A stretch of 57,783 bases of DNA from a bacterium. GTDB lineage: Bacteria > Actinomycetota > Acidimicrobiia > Spongiisociales > JAENVV01. Under the pieces are notes generated by a model. The model had not been told where the DNA came from, ran no database searches, and was given only the letters and a program-made list of their open reading frames with translations. Every line of letters begins with the position of its first letter. The first letter of the stretch is position 1. The DNA is taken from assembly GCA_024639975.1 (NCBI GenBank), contig JAHEFX010000005.1, positions 1 through 57,783 on the forward strand. Reading direction: 5' to 3'. Positions 27,093 to 34,886 of the stretch are shown here, piece by piece. Position numbers and translations under genes: made by a program.

Positions 27093-28490
27093 TCAGTCTT
27101 CGTCGTCGTCGGCCCCGGATTCCTCCGGGTCGTCGGCTTCCGGTAGCTCGTCGTCTTCGTCGTCCTCGGGGTCCGCGAGATCTGCGGCAAGGGCGGTGTA
27201 GTCGATGTGCTGCCCGTCTCCGTCCACGGGCACTGCCGACTTCAGCAGCGTTTCCATGGCCTTCTGACGGAGCATATCAGTGACGACACGCTCCTCTTGA
27301 GGGGTGCCGGCCACGTCGACACCCTGCTCGGTGGCGAGGTTGCGGAAGGCCTCGACGGTGGCAGCGAGCTCGTCTTCCTCGAGCTCCAGGCCGGCGTCGT
27401 CGACGACCGAATCGAGCACGAGGTCGATGCCGATCGATCGGCTGGCCTGCTCCTGGAGATCGTTGACGAGGGCTTCCTCGGTCTGGCCGGTGACCTGCAG
27501 GTAGTCGGCGATCGAGATGTCTTGCTCGGACAGCCGGTGCGAGAAGTCGTGGAGGAGGCGGTCCATCTCGGTCCGGACGATGGCCTCGGGGATCTCGAGT
27601 TCGATCTCGTCGACGAGGAGGTCGATGAGCTTGCGGCGGTAGTCGTCGTAGGAGACGTCGAGCTTGCGCTGGCCGAGTCGGCGACGAAGGGTCTCGGAGA
27701 ACTCGTCCATGGTGTCGAACTCGGAGACCTCGGAGGCCCATTCGTCGTCCATCTCGGGGAGCTTCTTCTCCTTGACCTCGGTGACGGTCACCTTGTAGGT
27801 GACGGATTCGCCGGCGTTCTCGCCGAAGCCATCGGGTAGGACACCGTCGAACTCGACGGTGTCGCCCGGCGAGGCGCCGGTGACGGCGTCGTCGAGTCCT
27901 TCGAAGAGCATGCCGGTGCCGATCTCGTAGAAGAGGCCGTCGGCGGAGAGGGCGTCGAAGTCCTCGCCGTCCTTGGTCCCGGCGAGGTCGATGATGACGG
28001 TGTCGCCGGCACCGGCAGGACGATCGACGTTCTCGACCTCGGCGAACTGCTCGGCCATGGCCTTCATCTGCTCGTCGATCTCATCGTCGGTGACGGCGGG
28101 TGTCTCCACCTCGACCTCGCGCCCGACGTAGTCGGGGGCAGAGGTCAGCTCGGGCCAGAGGGCGACGCGAAGGTCGACCTCCACGCCGGTATCGGTGTCA
28201 CGGAGGGCCTCCACGGCCGGGCTGGCGGCCGGGGTCAGGTCCTCGTCGGCGAGGATGCCGGTGACCAGCTCGGGAAGAAGGGCGTCGAGGGCCTCGGAGC
28301 GGATGCGGTCCGCCCCGACCTGCTGCTCGACGATCGGGCGGGGGGCCCGTCCCGGACGGAACCCGGGGATACGGAGCTCTCGCGAGATGCGACGGGCGGC
28401 GGCATTCTCGGCGTTGTTGAGATCGCCTGCTGGGACGGTGAACGTGACGAGGCGCTCGAACGCGCCGGCCTCCGAGACCGTGGCACTCAT
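27093..28490 (-). CDS. tig: Trigger factor
   Basis: Trigger factor is a ribosome-bound chaperone and prolyl isomerase. The 465-residue protein has the ribosome-binding region with the GFRPGRAP signature (IPGFRPGRAPRPIVEQQVG), the FKBP-type PPIase domain (about 160-245), and the helical C-terminal domain. It ends with a strongly acidic tail (DPEDDEDDELPEADDPEESGADDDED), common in actinobacteria. AGGAG nine bases upstream supports ATG 28490. It lies just downstream of a tRNA cluster on the same strand and heads tig-clpP-clpX. Confidence 0.96.
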   Translation of the reverse strand: MSATVSEAGAFERLVTFTVPAGDLNNAENAAARRISRELRIPGFRPGRAPRPIVEQQVGADRIRSEALDALLPELVTGILADEDLTPAASPAVEALRDTDTGVEVDLRVALWPELTSAPDYVGREVEVETPAVTDDEIDEQMKAMAEQFAEVENVDRPAGAGDTVIIDLAGTKDGEDFDALSADGLFYEIGTGMLFEGLDDAVTGASPGDTVEFDGVLPDGFGENAGESVTYKVTVTEVKEKKLPEMDDEWASEVSEFDTMDEFSETLRRRLGQRKLDVSYDDYRRKLIDLLVDEIELEIPEAIVRTEMDRLLHDFSHRLSEQDISIADYLQVTGQTEEALVNDLQEQASRSIGIDLVLDSVVDDAGLELEEDELAATVEAFRNLATEQGVDVAGTPQEERVVTDMLRQKAMETLLKSAVPVDGDGQHIDYTALAADLADPEDDEDDELPEADDPEESGADDDED

Positions 28491-28550
28491 GGGAAGGGAC
28501 TCCTGTGACGTGGGTAGGACGAGATCGCGTGGAACCACGCGATCGTTCGG

Positions 28551-28626
28551 GGTGACCGACGGGATTCGAACCCGCGACCTCCTGGATCACAACCAGGCGC
28601 TCTAACCGAGCTGAGCTACGGCCACC
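28551..28626 (-). tRNA. tRNA-His (anticodon GTG)
   Basis: The minus strand folds as a cloverleaf with anticodon stem CCTGG/CCAGG and loop TTGTGAT (anticodon GTG). The extra 5' G opposite C73 (G-1:C73) typical of tRNA-His is encoded; T arm CGGG-TTCGAAT-CCCG. No encoded CCA. Confidence 0.96.
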
Positions 28627-28690
28627 ATGTCGACGGCGGAGCCGTCGGAGCATGCATGGTAATGCCGGATGAGCGTTGGGCGGATTCCCG

Positions 28691-28764
28691 TACCCCCGGC
28701 AGGACTTGAACCTGCAACAACTGGATTAGAAGTCCAGTGCTCTATCCAATTGAGCTACGGGGGC
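28691..28764 (-). tRNA. tRNA-Arg (anticodon TCT)
   Basis: The minus-strand cloverleaf has acceptor GCCCCCG/CGGGGGT, anticodon stem CTGGA/TCCAG, and loop CTTCTAA (anticodon TCT, codons AGA/AGG). It lies four bases from tRNA-Gly, so the two come from one transcript. Confidence 0.95.
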
Positions 28765-28768
28765 ATGG

Positions 28769-28839
28769 AGCGGGTGACGGGGATCGAACCCGCATCACCG
28801 GCTTGGAAGGCCGGGGCTCTGCCATTGAGCTACACCCGC
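28769..28839 (-). tRNA. tRNA-Gly (anticodon TCC)
   Basis: The minus-strand cloverleaf has acceptor GCGGGTG/CACCCGC, anticodon stem CCGGC/GCCGG, and loop CTTCCAA (anticodon TCC). At 71 nt it has the short D loop common for tRNA-Gly. The discriminator is T, with no encoded CCA. Confidence 0.95.
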
Positions 28840-28877
28840 AAGGATCGCCGGCATTGTATGGATTGCTGGGATCTCCG

Positions 28878-28951
28878 TCGGGCCGGCCAGATTTGAACTG
28901 GCGACTTCTTGCTCCCAAAGCAAGCGCGCTACCAAGCTGCGCCACGGCCCG
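28878..28951 (-). tRNA. tRNA-Pro (anticodon TGG)
   Basis: The minus-strand cloverleaf has acceptor CGGGCCG/CGGCCCG, anticodon stem CTTGC/GCAAG, and loop TTTGGGA (anticodon TGG). It is first in the minus-strand tRNA cluster Pro-Gly-Arg-His that leads into tig. Confidence 0.95.
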
Positions 28952-28959
28952 TTCAGGAG

Positions 28960-28965
28960 ATCGTA
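28960..28965 (-). promoter_or_regulatory. Candidate -10 box for the tRNA-Pro/Gly/Arg/His cluster
   Basis: TACGAT on the minus strand ends nine bases before the tRNA-Pro 5' end, the right place for a -10 element. No convincing -35 was found. Confidence 0.35.
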
Positions 28966-29017
28966 CAAGGACCATCGGCCAAGGCTTCGCGTCATACCCG
29001 TCGGATACGTTCGATCC

Positions 29018-29629
29018 ATGACGAGGGAAGAAGCAAGGATCCTCCGAGCCGAGGGCCACACCCTGGCCGCCATCGCCGAGATGGCCGGCGTCCACGCCAC
29101 GACGATGGGCCGTTGGTGTGCGGGCATATCGGCACCCCCTGGTCTGGGGTCAAGAGACACACAGCGGCACCACCGCGAGGCGGCAGAAGCCGAGTTCGAG
29201 CGAGCTCGGTGGGAGGCGCTGGAGTTGCTGGAAGACCCGCTCTGGGTTGCGGGGACGACGATGTACTGGGGAGAAGGAGCGAAGTCCCAGCACCTGGGTC
29301 TGGCCAACTCGGATCCTGCAGCGATTCGCCTCTTCGAGGAGTGGGTCCTCGTCCACCACGATCCCGACGCCGAATTCACGATCAGACTGCACCTGCACGA
29401 TGGCGACGACGAACCAGCCGCGATCGCGTGGTGGCAGCAGCAGATCGCTTCGACCGCTCCGGCTGGGAAGACATACTGGAAACCGTCGGGTACCGGCCAC
29501 CGAGGCAGGATCCTCGCCCATGGCATTTGCACACTGCGAGTTCGCCGGTCAACCCTGATGCTTGCGCGGACACTCGGATGGATAGGCGGTCTCTCGATCG
29601 CACTGCCGCTACATCGACCCGCTGCCTAA
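29018..29629 (+). CDS. HTH protein with LAGLIDADG-like domain, inside tRNA cluster
   Basis: A 203-residue protein with two parts. Residues 1-40 form a helix-turn-helix (REEARILRAEGHTLAAIAEM then GVHATTMGRWCAG), like the N-terminus of resolvase/transposase-type DNA-binding proteins. Residues about 73-195 contain WVAGTTMYWGEGAKS, LANSDPAAIRLFEEW and a C-terminal RGRILAHGICTLRVRRST ... GWIGGL. This pattern (YWxEGxK, NSDPxxIxLF, RS...GW) belongs to an uncharacterised actinobacterial family; the 'AG...GEG' core recalls a single LAGLIDADG homing-endonuclease motif (inference). It lies between tRNA-Pro (minus) and tRNA-Lys (plus), ending only ten bases before tRNA-Lys. That suggests a former mobile gene or a tRNA-linked regulator. 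Confidence 0.75.
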   Translation: MTREEARILRAEGHTLAAIAEMAGVHATTMGRWCAGISAPPGLGSRDTQRHHREAAEAEFERARWEALELLEDPLWVAGTTMYWGEGAKSQHLGLANSDPAAIRLFEEWVLVHHDPDAEFTIRLHLHDGDDEPAAIAWWQQQIASTAPAGKTYWKPSGTGHRGRILAHGICTLRVRRSTLMLARTLGWIGGLSIALPLHRPAA

Positions 29630-29639
29630 TATCGCCGGC

Positions 29640-29712
29640 GGGTCGCTAGCTCAATTGGCAGAGCAACCGGCTCTTAACCGGTAGGTTCAGGGTTCGATTC
29701 CCTGGCGACCCA
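29640..29712 (+). tRNA. tRNA-Lys (anticodon CTT)
   Basis: The plus-strand cloverleaf has acceptor GGGTCGC/GCGACCC with discriminator A, anticodon stem ACCGG/CCGGT, and loop CTCTTAA (anticodon CTT). It starts ten bases after the HTH/LAGLIDADG-like gene stop and is followed by a hairpin, so it may be co-transcribed with that gene or have a promoter inside it. Confidence 0.96.
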
Positions 29713-29720
29713 CTTCCCCT

Positions 29721-29745
29721 CGACCCCGGCCCCGTGCCGGGGTCG
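29721..29745 (+). terminator. Terminator hairpin after tRNA-Lys
   Basis: A 10-bp stem CGACCCCGGC / GCCGGGGTCG with a five-base loop begins nine bases after tRNA-Lys. There is no clear U-tract. Confidence 0.65.
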
Positions 29746-29788
29746 TGCGCGTTCAAGATCACCCCACCGGTGAGCCGATACCTTGGAC

Positions 29789-30169
29789 ATGCACCAAGTA
29801 GTGGCCCACCTCACCGACGGCACGCTTCTCAAGGGGACGACCGGGAACATCCGGCCCAACGTCCCTGATTTCCACCTGCGCCAACCCGACGGAACCACGA
29901 CGACCATCCAGGTCGGCGACCTGAAGGCCCTCTTCTTCGTCCACGACCTCGACGGTGACGCCGAGGCGAGGGGTCGTGCAGATGCCGATCGCAACGGCCT
30001 CGGGCGCAAGATCACCGTCACCTTCGCCGACGGTGAGGTCATGCACGGCTACACCAGTGGCTACGCCCCCGGACGGCCCGCGTTCTGGGTCACCCCAGCC
30101 GACCCCGAGTCCAACAACGACCGGGTCTACGTCGTCAGCGCCGCCACCGAATCGGTTGCGTTCGTCTAG
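29789..30169 (+). CDS. Conserved hypothetical protein (small beta-rich, DUF6982-like)
   Basis: A 126-residue soluble protein built of two similar beta-rich halves: AHLTDGTLLKGTTGNIRPN near the start and ITVTFADGEVMHGYTSGYAPGRPAFWVTPAD in the second half. The second half, with FWVTPADPESNNDRVYVV, matches a small conserved domain seen in many bacteria (I recall it as DUF6982, not checked). Function is unknown. The track start at 29783 is a TTG; ATG 29789 is preferred. Its stop overlaps the rdgB 3' end by four bases in a convergent arrangement. Confidence 0.75.
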   Translation: MHQVVAHLTDGTLLKGTTGNIRPNVPDFHLRQPDGTTTTIQVGDLKALFFVHDLDGDAEARGRADADRNGLGRKITVTFADGEVMHGYTSGYAPGRPAFWVTPADPESNNDRVYVVSAATESVAFV

Positions 30170-30744
30170 CCGTCCAGCGCCTCGGCCAGCGCCCGCAGGG
30201 CCCGCCCTCGGTGGCTGATCGCATGCTTCTCGGACGACGGCATCTCCGCCAGTGTCCGGCCGTCCACCTCGAAGACGGGGTCGTACCCGAAACCCCCACT
30301 CCCCCGGCGCTCGGTCGAGATCACGCCCTCGAGGACGCCTTCGACCACCACCTCCCCACCATCGGGGGTGACCAGTGCCACGGCCGTCCGAAATGCCGCT
30401 GCCCGATCGCCGACTCCGTCCAATGCCTCCAGGAGCGCGTCGACATTCTCCTCGTACGTCGCGTCGGGACCGGCGTACCTGGCGGTCATCACACCCGGCG
30501 CGCCGTCGAGCGCTGCGACCTCCAAGCCGGTGTCGTCGGCCACCGCCGCCAACCCTGTCGCACGGGCAGCCGCCCGCGCCTTGAGCAACGCGTTCCCCTC
30601 CAGCGTGGTCTCGGTCTCGTCGACATCCGGCCACTCTGGGCCTTCGACCACCTCGCCGGCCGACGGCACGCCGGCCAGCACCTCGACCAGTTCCGCCCGC
30701 TTGTCCGGGTTCTTCGTCGCCAGGACGATCCGATCCAGGTTCAA
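30166..30744 (-). CDS. rdgB: Non-canonical purine NTP pyrophosphatase (RdgB/HAM1)
   Basis: RdgB hydrolyses ITP, dITP and XTP to keep them out of nucleic acids. The 192-residue protein has LATKNPDKRAELVEVL at the N-terminus, VADDTGLEVAALDGAPGVMTARYAG in the centre, and SHRGRALRAL at the end, all family hallmarks. No ATG fits; the start is probably TTG 30744, whose TTGA overlaps the rph stop just as ATGA does elsewhere here. The track start at 31065 runs through rph in another frame. rph-rdgB is a frequent pair. Confidence 0.93.
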   Translation of the reverse strand: MNLDRIVLATKNPDKRAELVEVLAGVPSAGEVVEGPEWPDVDETETTLEGNALLKARAAARATGLAAVADDTGLEVAALDGAPGVMTARYAGPDATYEENVDALLEALDGVGDRAAAFRTAVALVTPDGGEVVVEGVLEGVISTERRGSGGFGYDPVFEVDGRTLAEMPSSEKHAISHRGRALRALAEALDG

Positions 30745-31460
30745 GCCCCGAATCCCGTGATCTCGGCCTGCGTCGCCAACAGCTCGGTGATCCCGGCGTC
30801 GGCCAAGTCCAACAGCTGGTCCAGGTCCGCTCGGGTGTAGGGCTGTTCCTCGGCCGTCCCCTGCACCTCCACCAGCAGGCCGCGACCCGTCATCACCACA
30901 TTCATGTCGACCTCGGCCGCCGCGTCGCTCTCGTACTCGAGGTCGAGCAGCGGCGTCCCGTCGACGATCCCGACAGACGTCGCCGCCACCTGGTCGAACA
31001 AGGGGATGCGCGGCGTCATGCCCTGCCCCACCGCCACTTCGAACGCGTCGTGGAGCGCAATCCACGCCCCGGTGATGGCGGCCGTCCGCGTCCCACCGTC
31101 TGCCTGGAGCACGTCACAGTCCAGCCGAACGGAGAGCTCGCCCATTCCCCGCATGTCGGTGACCGCTCGCAGGCTGCGGCCGATGAGCCGACTGATCTCC
31201 TTCGACCTACCGCCCTGCCAGGCATCCCGCCGGATCCGGTCGCTCCCCGACCCGGGAAGCATGGCGTACTCCGCCGTCACCCATCCCTTCCCCGACCCCT
31301 TCATCCAGCGGGGCACCTCATCACTGACGGAGGCGGTACACAGGACCCACGTCCCCCCGACCTTGATCAACACCGACCCCGGTGTGGCGGTGGTGTAGCT
31401 GCGGGTGATCTCGACGGGGCGAAGCTCGCCCGGGGCTCGTTCTCTCATGCCCGCCATCAT
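30741..31460 (-). CDS. rph: Ribonuclease PH
   Basis: RNase PH is a phosphorolytic 3'-5' exoribonuclease that trims tRNA ends. The 239-residue protein has GELRPVEITRSYTTATPGSV, SGKGWVTAEYAMLPGSG, RLIGRSLRAV, and LDCDVLQADGGTRTAAITGA. ATG 31460 overlaps the MBL gene stop as ATGA; ATG 31457 or 31448 are possible. Because none of the window's tRNAs encodes CCA, 3' trimming followed by CCA addition is expected. It is coupled to the MBL gene upstream and rdgB downstream. Confidence 0.95.
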   Translation of the reverse strand: MMAGMRERAPGELRPVEITRSYTTATPGSVLIKVGGTWVLCTASVSDEVPRWMKGSGKGWVTAEYAMLPGSGSDRIRRDAWQGGRSKEISRLIGRSLRAVTDMRGMGELSVRLDCDVLQADGGTRTAAITGAWIALHDAFEVAVGQGMTPRIPLFDQVAATSVGIVDGTPLLDLEYESDAAAEVDMNVVMTGRGLLVEVQGTAEEQPYTRADLDQLLDLADAGITELLATQAEITGFGA

Positions 31461-32194
31461 ATGGAGCGGGTGAGACCTGCCTCCGCGACGGCAATCGGCC
31501 CACCGAACTCTCGTCCGGCGGCGGCGATCGCCTCCTCCCGGTCCTGGTCCGGGCGCAGGTGGGTGAGCAAGAGGGCGCCGACCTCGGCGTCCTTCGCCAT
31601 CGCCCCAGCGTCTTCCGCCGAGCAGTGGATCCCCGGAACGGTCTCGTCCACCAGCGTCGCCTCGCACACCAACAGGTCCGAACCCCGGGCCAGGTCGACC
31701 ACGTCCGCCGACGGCGCCGTGTCGCCGGTGTAGACCAGCGACTTCCCGGATGAATCGACCCGAACGGAGACGGCGGGAACCGTGTGCACGACCGCGCCGA
31801 ACGACAGTGCCACCCCGGCCACCGAGGCTTCGTCGCCCGGGTCCACCTCCCGGTGGTCGAACACCATCGCCAGTTCCTCGGGGCCCTTCTTCAAGAACCC
31901 CCGCACCCGCTCGATGACCTCCCCTGGAGCGAACAAGGGAACGGAAGCCCGAGGGGGTATCCCGTGCCGTGAGGCGTGGTACCAAGCCAGCAGGTCGGCC
32001 GCATGGTCCGCATGGCCGTGCGTGACCACGATCGCGTCCACGGCATGGATCGGAATCTCGTCCGCCAGCCTCGGGAACGTCCCCGGGCCGAGGTCGAGGA
32101 CGACCCGGACCCCGTCGGCCTCCACCAGGAAACCCGAGCCCGGCTCGGTCGATGTCGGATAGGACCCGGCAGCGCCGAGCACGGTGAGCCTCAT
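31457..32194 (-). CDS. MBL-fold hydrolase, Rv1339-like (possible cAMP phosphodiesterase)
   Basis: A 245-residue RNase Z-type metallo-beta-lactamase-fold protein. It starts MRLTVLGAAGSYPT, has the metal motif VTHGHADHAADL (HxHxDH), SLVYTGDTAPS, and LLTHLRP near the end. In Mycobacterium tuberculosis the equivalent position (next to rphA) is Rv1339, reported as an atypical cAMP phosphodiesterase; the same role here is inference from synteny and fold. It overlaps the JAMM gene and rph by four bases each (ATGA). Confidence 0.85.
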   Translation of the reverse strand: MRLTVLGAAGSYPTSTEPGSGFLVEADGVRVVLDLGPGTFPRLADEIPIHAVDAIVVTHGHADHAADLLAWYHASRHGIPPRASVPLFAPGEVIERVRGFLKKGPEELAMVFDHREVDPGDEASVAGVALSFGAVVHTVPAVSVRVDSSGKSLVYTGDTAPSADVVDLARGSDLLVCEATLVDETVPGIHCSAEDAGAMAKDAEVGALLLTHLRPDQDREEAIAAAGREFGGPIAVAEAGLTRSI

Positions 32195-32577
32195 GGCCGC
32201 TCCACCACCGTCAGTACCGTGTGATCGGTGGCTGCGTACCCCGCCACACCGTTCGTCCCCACCACCACCTGGACCCAGCCCCGGGGAGGGCCTGTCAGAT
32301 CGGCTTCCGACAGGTCGGCTGTCGATCTGGGATGCGAGTGCCAGGACCCCAGCACGTCCTCACGACTCGAGAGCACGACGAATAGTTCTTCGGGATCCAT
32401 CACGAACTCGGAACGACCGTCTGCAACGTTCCGGATCGAGGTCACCTCGGTCACGTCCAAGGCCTCACCGAAGAGCAGCCCACAGGCCTCCCTCGGCGAT
32501 GCCTCGGCGGCGAGTCGGCGGAGCACCTCCAACGACCCCGGCGGAAGGGTCAGGGGGCCAGTCGTTCGACCGCCCAC
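32191..32577 (-). CDS. JAMM/MPN+ metallopeptidase, Mec-like (M67)
   Basis: A 128-residue single JAMM domain. All catalytic residues are visible: Glu30 in REACGLLFG, His80 and His82 in SWHSHP, Ser90 and Asp93. In mycobacteria the related Mec (Rv1334) releases cysteine from the ubiquitin-like carrier CysO. Here no cysO or cysM lies beside it, so the substrate is uncertain. The start is GTG 32577, backed by GGGAGGG six bases upstream; it overlaps pdxH by 28 bases. It is coupled to the MBL gene by ATGA. Confidence 0.88.
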   Translation of the reverse strand: MGGRTTGPLTLPPGSLEVLRRLAAEASPREACGLLFGEALDVTEVTSIRNVADGRSEFVMDPEELFVVLSSREDVLGSWHSHPRSTADLSEADLTGPPRGWVQVVVGTNGVAGYAATDHTVLTVVERP

Positions 32578-33182
32578 CGCTCGCCCTCCCTGCGGAACAG
32601 GATCCGATCATGCAGTCGGCCTTCCCGACCTTGCCAGAACTCGACCACGTCGGGGACCAGTCGGTACCCGCCCCACACTGCCGGCCGATCTTCCCCGGTC
32701 GCTGATCGCGCCCGCTCCTCCAGCCACGCCCTGTCGGGGATGACCCGTGACTGGGGGCTGGCTTGGGCCGACCGGCGAGCGGCCTCGGGGCGGGCAGCGA
32801 AGTACTCGTCCGACTCGGCGTCCGAGACCTTGGTGACCGTCCCCTCCACACGGATCTGGCGATGCAGCGGCTGCCACAGGATCGACCCGGCCGCACGGGG
32901 CTCGGCAGCGAGGGCTTCGCCCTTGCGGCTCGCATAGTTGGTGAAGAAGACGACGCCTTCGTCGACATCCTTCACGAGCACGGCACGTACGGATGGCCGG
33001 CCGTCGGGGTCGACGGTCGCCAGGTGCACGATGTTCGGCTCGGCAATCCCCGACGCCGAGGCCTGGGCGAGCCAATCGCGGATCCCGTCCATCGGGTCGC
33101 TTGGGAGGTCCGGCGGCTCCAGGCCGTCGCGCCCGTAATCCACGCGGATCCGGGCGAACGCATCGGTGAGGTCGTCGGACAT
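32550..33182 (-). CDS. pdxH: Pyridoxamine 5'-phosphate oxidase PdxH
   Basis: PdxH oxidises pyridoxine/pyridoxamine phosphate to pyridoxal phosphate using FMN. The 210-residue protein has PNIVHLATVDPDGRPSVRAVLVKDV, FFTNYASRKGEALAAEPRAA, the QIRVEGTVTKVSD segment, SPQSRVIPDR, and the C-terminal FWQGREGRLHDRILFRR that ends with the conserved substrate-binding stretch. ATG 33182 is chosen (MSDDLTDAF) over the track's 33326, which enters the divergent DUF983 gene. It heads the pdxH-JAMM-MBL-rph-rdgB run. Confidence 0.95.
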   Translation of the reverse strand: MSDDLTDAFARIRVDYGRDGLEPPDLPSDPMDGIRDWLAQASASGIAEPNIVHLATVDPDGRPSVRAVLVKDVDEGVVFFTNYASRKGEALAAEPRAAGSILWQPLHRQIRVEGTVTKVSDAESDEYFAARPEAARRSAQASPQSRVIPDRAWLEERARSATGEDRPAVWGGYRLVPDVVEFWQGREGRLHDRILFRREGERWAVERLAP

Positions 33183-33240
33183 GCCGAGGAGCCTACGTCC
33201 GTATGGCTCATCGTCCCCCGCCACCGTTACCGTCCCCACG

Positions 33241-33606
33241 ATGCACCAGTTTCGTTGGGCACTGACCCGCCGCTGTCCCCGATGCGGGCACAAACCGGTC
33301 TTCGAGTCCTGGTACCGGATGACCACGACCTGTGGCGAATGCGACCTGCTCTTCGAACGGGAGCCCGGCTACTGGGTCGGCGCCATGACGATCAACACGG
33401 CCGTGATCGCTTTGCTGTTCCTCGGCACGTTCGGGACGGCCGTCTGGCTGACCTGGCCCGACCCGCCGTGGGCGTGGATCGCCGCGGGCGTGGTGGGTAT
33501 GAACCTGCTGTTCCCGGTCTTCTTCTATCCATTCGCCAAGACCTTGTGGATGGCGATCGACCTGACCTTCCAGAAGGTCACCGACCAGGACGAATTCGGG
33601 AGCTAG
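33241..33606 (+). CDS. DUF983 family membrane protein
   Basis: A 121-residue protein with a zinc-ribbon-like N-terminus (RRCPRCGHKPVF ... TTCGECDLLF, four Cys) and two membrane helices (TAVIALLFLGTFGTAVWL; WIAAGVVGMNLLFPVFFYPFAKTLW). The Cys pattern, EPGYWVGAM and FYPFAKTLWMAIDL fit DUF983. The function is not established. ATG 33241 (MHQFRWALTRRCPRCG) is chosen. It is divergent from pdxH and its stop overlaps the helicase 3' end by four bases. Confidence 0.88.
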   Translation: MHQFRWALTRRCPRCGHKPVFESWYRMTTTCGECDLLFEREPGYWVGAMTINTAVIALLFLGTFGTAVWLTWPDPPWAWIAAGVVGMNLLFPVFFYPFAKTLWMAIDLTFQKVTDQDEFGS

Positions 33607-34838
33607 CGACGGCCTTTTCGGGCCTTGCGCCTGGCGGCCCGCTCGGCATCGAGGTCCCGACGCGGCGGGTCCCACGACCACAGGTCGTCGAGGCGGTCGT
33701 CATTCGAGTAGATCTTCGTCATCTCGTGGTCGAGGCCGGCCTCGTTCTGGAGGGTCCGGACCGGGATCTCCTGATCCCACTCGATCAACGTCGCGACCAT
33801 CCCCGGACGCCCGGCTCGAGCCGTTCGGCCCGACCGATGGAGGAACGTCTTGGCATCGGCCGGTGGGTCGTAGTGCACCACGAGGTCGACGTCGTCGATG
33901 TCGAGGCCACGGGCAGCGACGTTCGTGGCGACGAGCACCGGCAGACGTCCATCGGAGAACCGTTCCATGACCCGCTGGCGCTTGACCTGCGGCAGGCCGC
34001 CGTGGATGGCGGCAGCTTCGACGCCCTCGGCCCGCAGTTCGTCGGCGACCCGGTCACACCCGTACTTGGTATGCACGAAGACCAACGACTTCTCGGCGGA
34101 CTTGGTGACCCGTGCAGCCACTTTCGGCTTGTCGCGATAGTGGACGAGCAGGAACCGGTGCTCCATCTGCTCGATGGACACCGACTCGGAGGCGACCTCG
34201 GAGAAGACCGGGTCGGTCAGGCGACGGTTCACGAGATGGTCGATCCCGCCGTCGAGGGTCGCGCTGAACAGCAGGGACTGGTGGCCGTCGGGGACCTGGC
34301 GCCAGATGTACTCGGTCTGGGGCATGAAACCCATGTCCGACATCTGGTCCGCTTCGTCGAGGATGACGACGCCGACGTGGTCGTAGCGGATCGCGCCACG
34401 GTCCTGCAGGTCGATGAGGCGTCCGGGCGTCGCAACGACGATCTCGGCACCCCGATTGAGCTGGTCGATCTGGTTCCCGATCGAGACACCGCCGTACACC
34501 TCGGCGACGAAGAGGCCGAGGGCCTTGGCGAAGGGGCGCAGCTCGGCTGCGACCTGGACACAGAGCTCTCGGGTCGGGACGAGCACCAGCGCCTGGGGGG
34601 TTCCGCCGCCGGCAACGAGGCGCTGCAGGGTCGGGAGGCCGAACGCGAACGTCTTGCCGGACCCGGTCTTGGCCTTGCCGCAGAGGTCGCGGCCTTCGAG
34701 TACCGGTGGGATCGCGTCGGCCTGGATCGGGAAGGGATGCTCGATGCCTTGCTCGGCGAGCGCCGACACGATCCGTTCGTCGAGGCCCAGCGACGCGAAC
34801 GTCACATCGGTGAGGGGTTGTTGGGAAGTGGCTACCAC
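33603..34838 (-). CDS. DEAD-box ATP-dependent RNA helicase
   Basis: A 411-residue DEAD-box helicase that unwinds RNA duplexes in mRNA turnover or ribosome assembly. Motifs in order: Q motif (PFPIQADAIP), I KTGSGKT, Ia PTRELCVQ, Ib TPGRL, II LDEADQM, III SAT, IV VFVHT, V ATNVAARGLDI, VI HRSGRTARAG. A basic C-terminal tail (RAARRKARKGRR) may bind RNA. The start is GTG 34838. There is no CsdA/DbpA-type RNA-binding domain, so it is a minimal RhlE-like form. Confidence 0.94.
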   Translation of the reverse strand: MVATSQQPLTDVTFASLGLDERIVSALAEQGIEHPFPIQADAIPPVLEGRDLCGKAKTGSGKTFAFGLPTLQRLVAGGGTPQALVLVPTRELCVQVAAELRPFAKALGLFVAEVYGGVSIGNQIDQLNRGAEIVVATPGRLIDLQDRGAIRYDHVGVVILDEADQMSDMGFMPQTEYIWRQVPDGHQSLLFSATLDGGIDHLVNRRLTDPVFSEVASESVSIEQMEHRFLLVHYRDKPKVAARVTKSAEKSLVFVHTKYGCDRVADELRAEGVEAAAIHGGLPQVKRQRVMERFSDGRLPVLVATNVAARGLDIDDVDLVVHYDPPADAKTFLHRSGRTARAGRPGMVATLIEWDQEIPVRTLQNEAGLDHEMTKIYSNDDRLDDLWSWDPPRRDLDAERAARRKARKGRR

Positions 34839-34886
34839 GGCAAGCGAGAGTAGGCCACCCGGACGCCTACGCCCGTCGTCGCTGCC

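Noticed and set aside
28551-28951. ORFs 28669-28896, 28737-29021 and 28742-29095 in the tRNA cluster
   Set aside because: They translate tRNA genes and spacers; four cloverleaves explain the sequence.
32763-34853. 696-residue plus-strand ORF
   Set aside because: Runs antisense across pdxH and the DEAD-box helicase and through the DUF983 gene in another frame.
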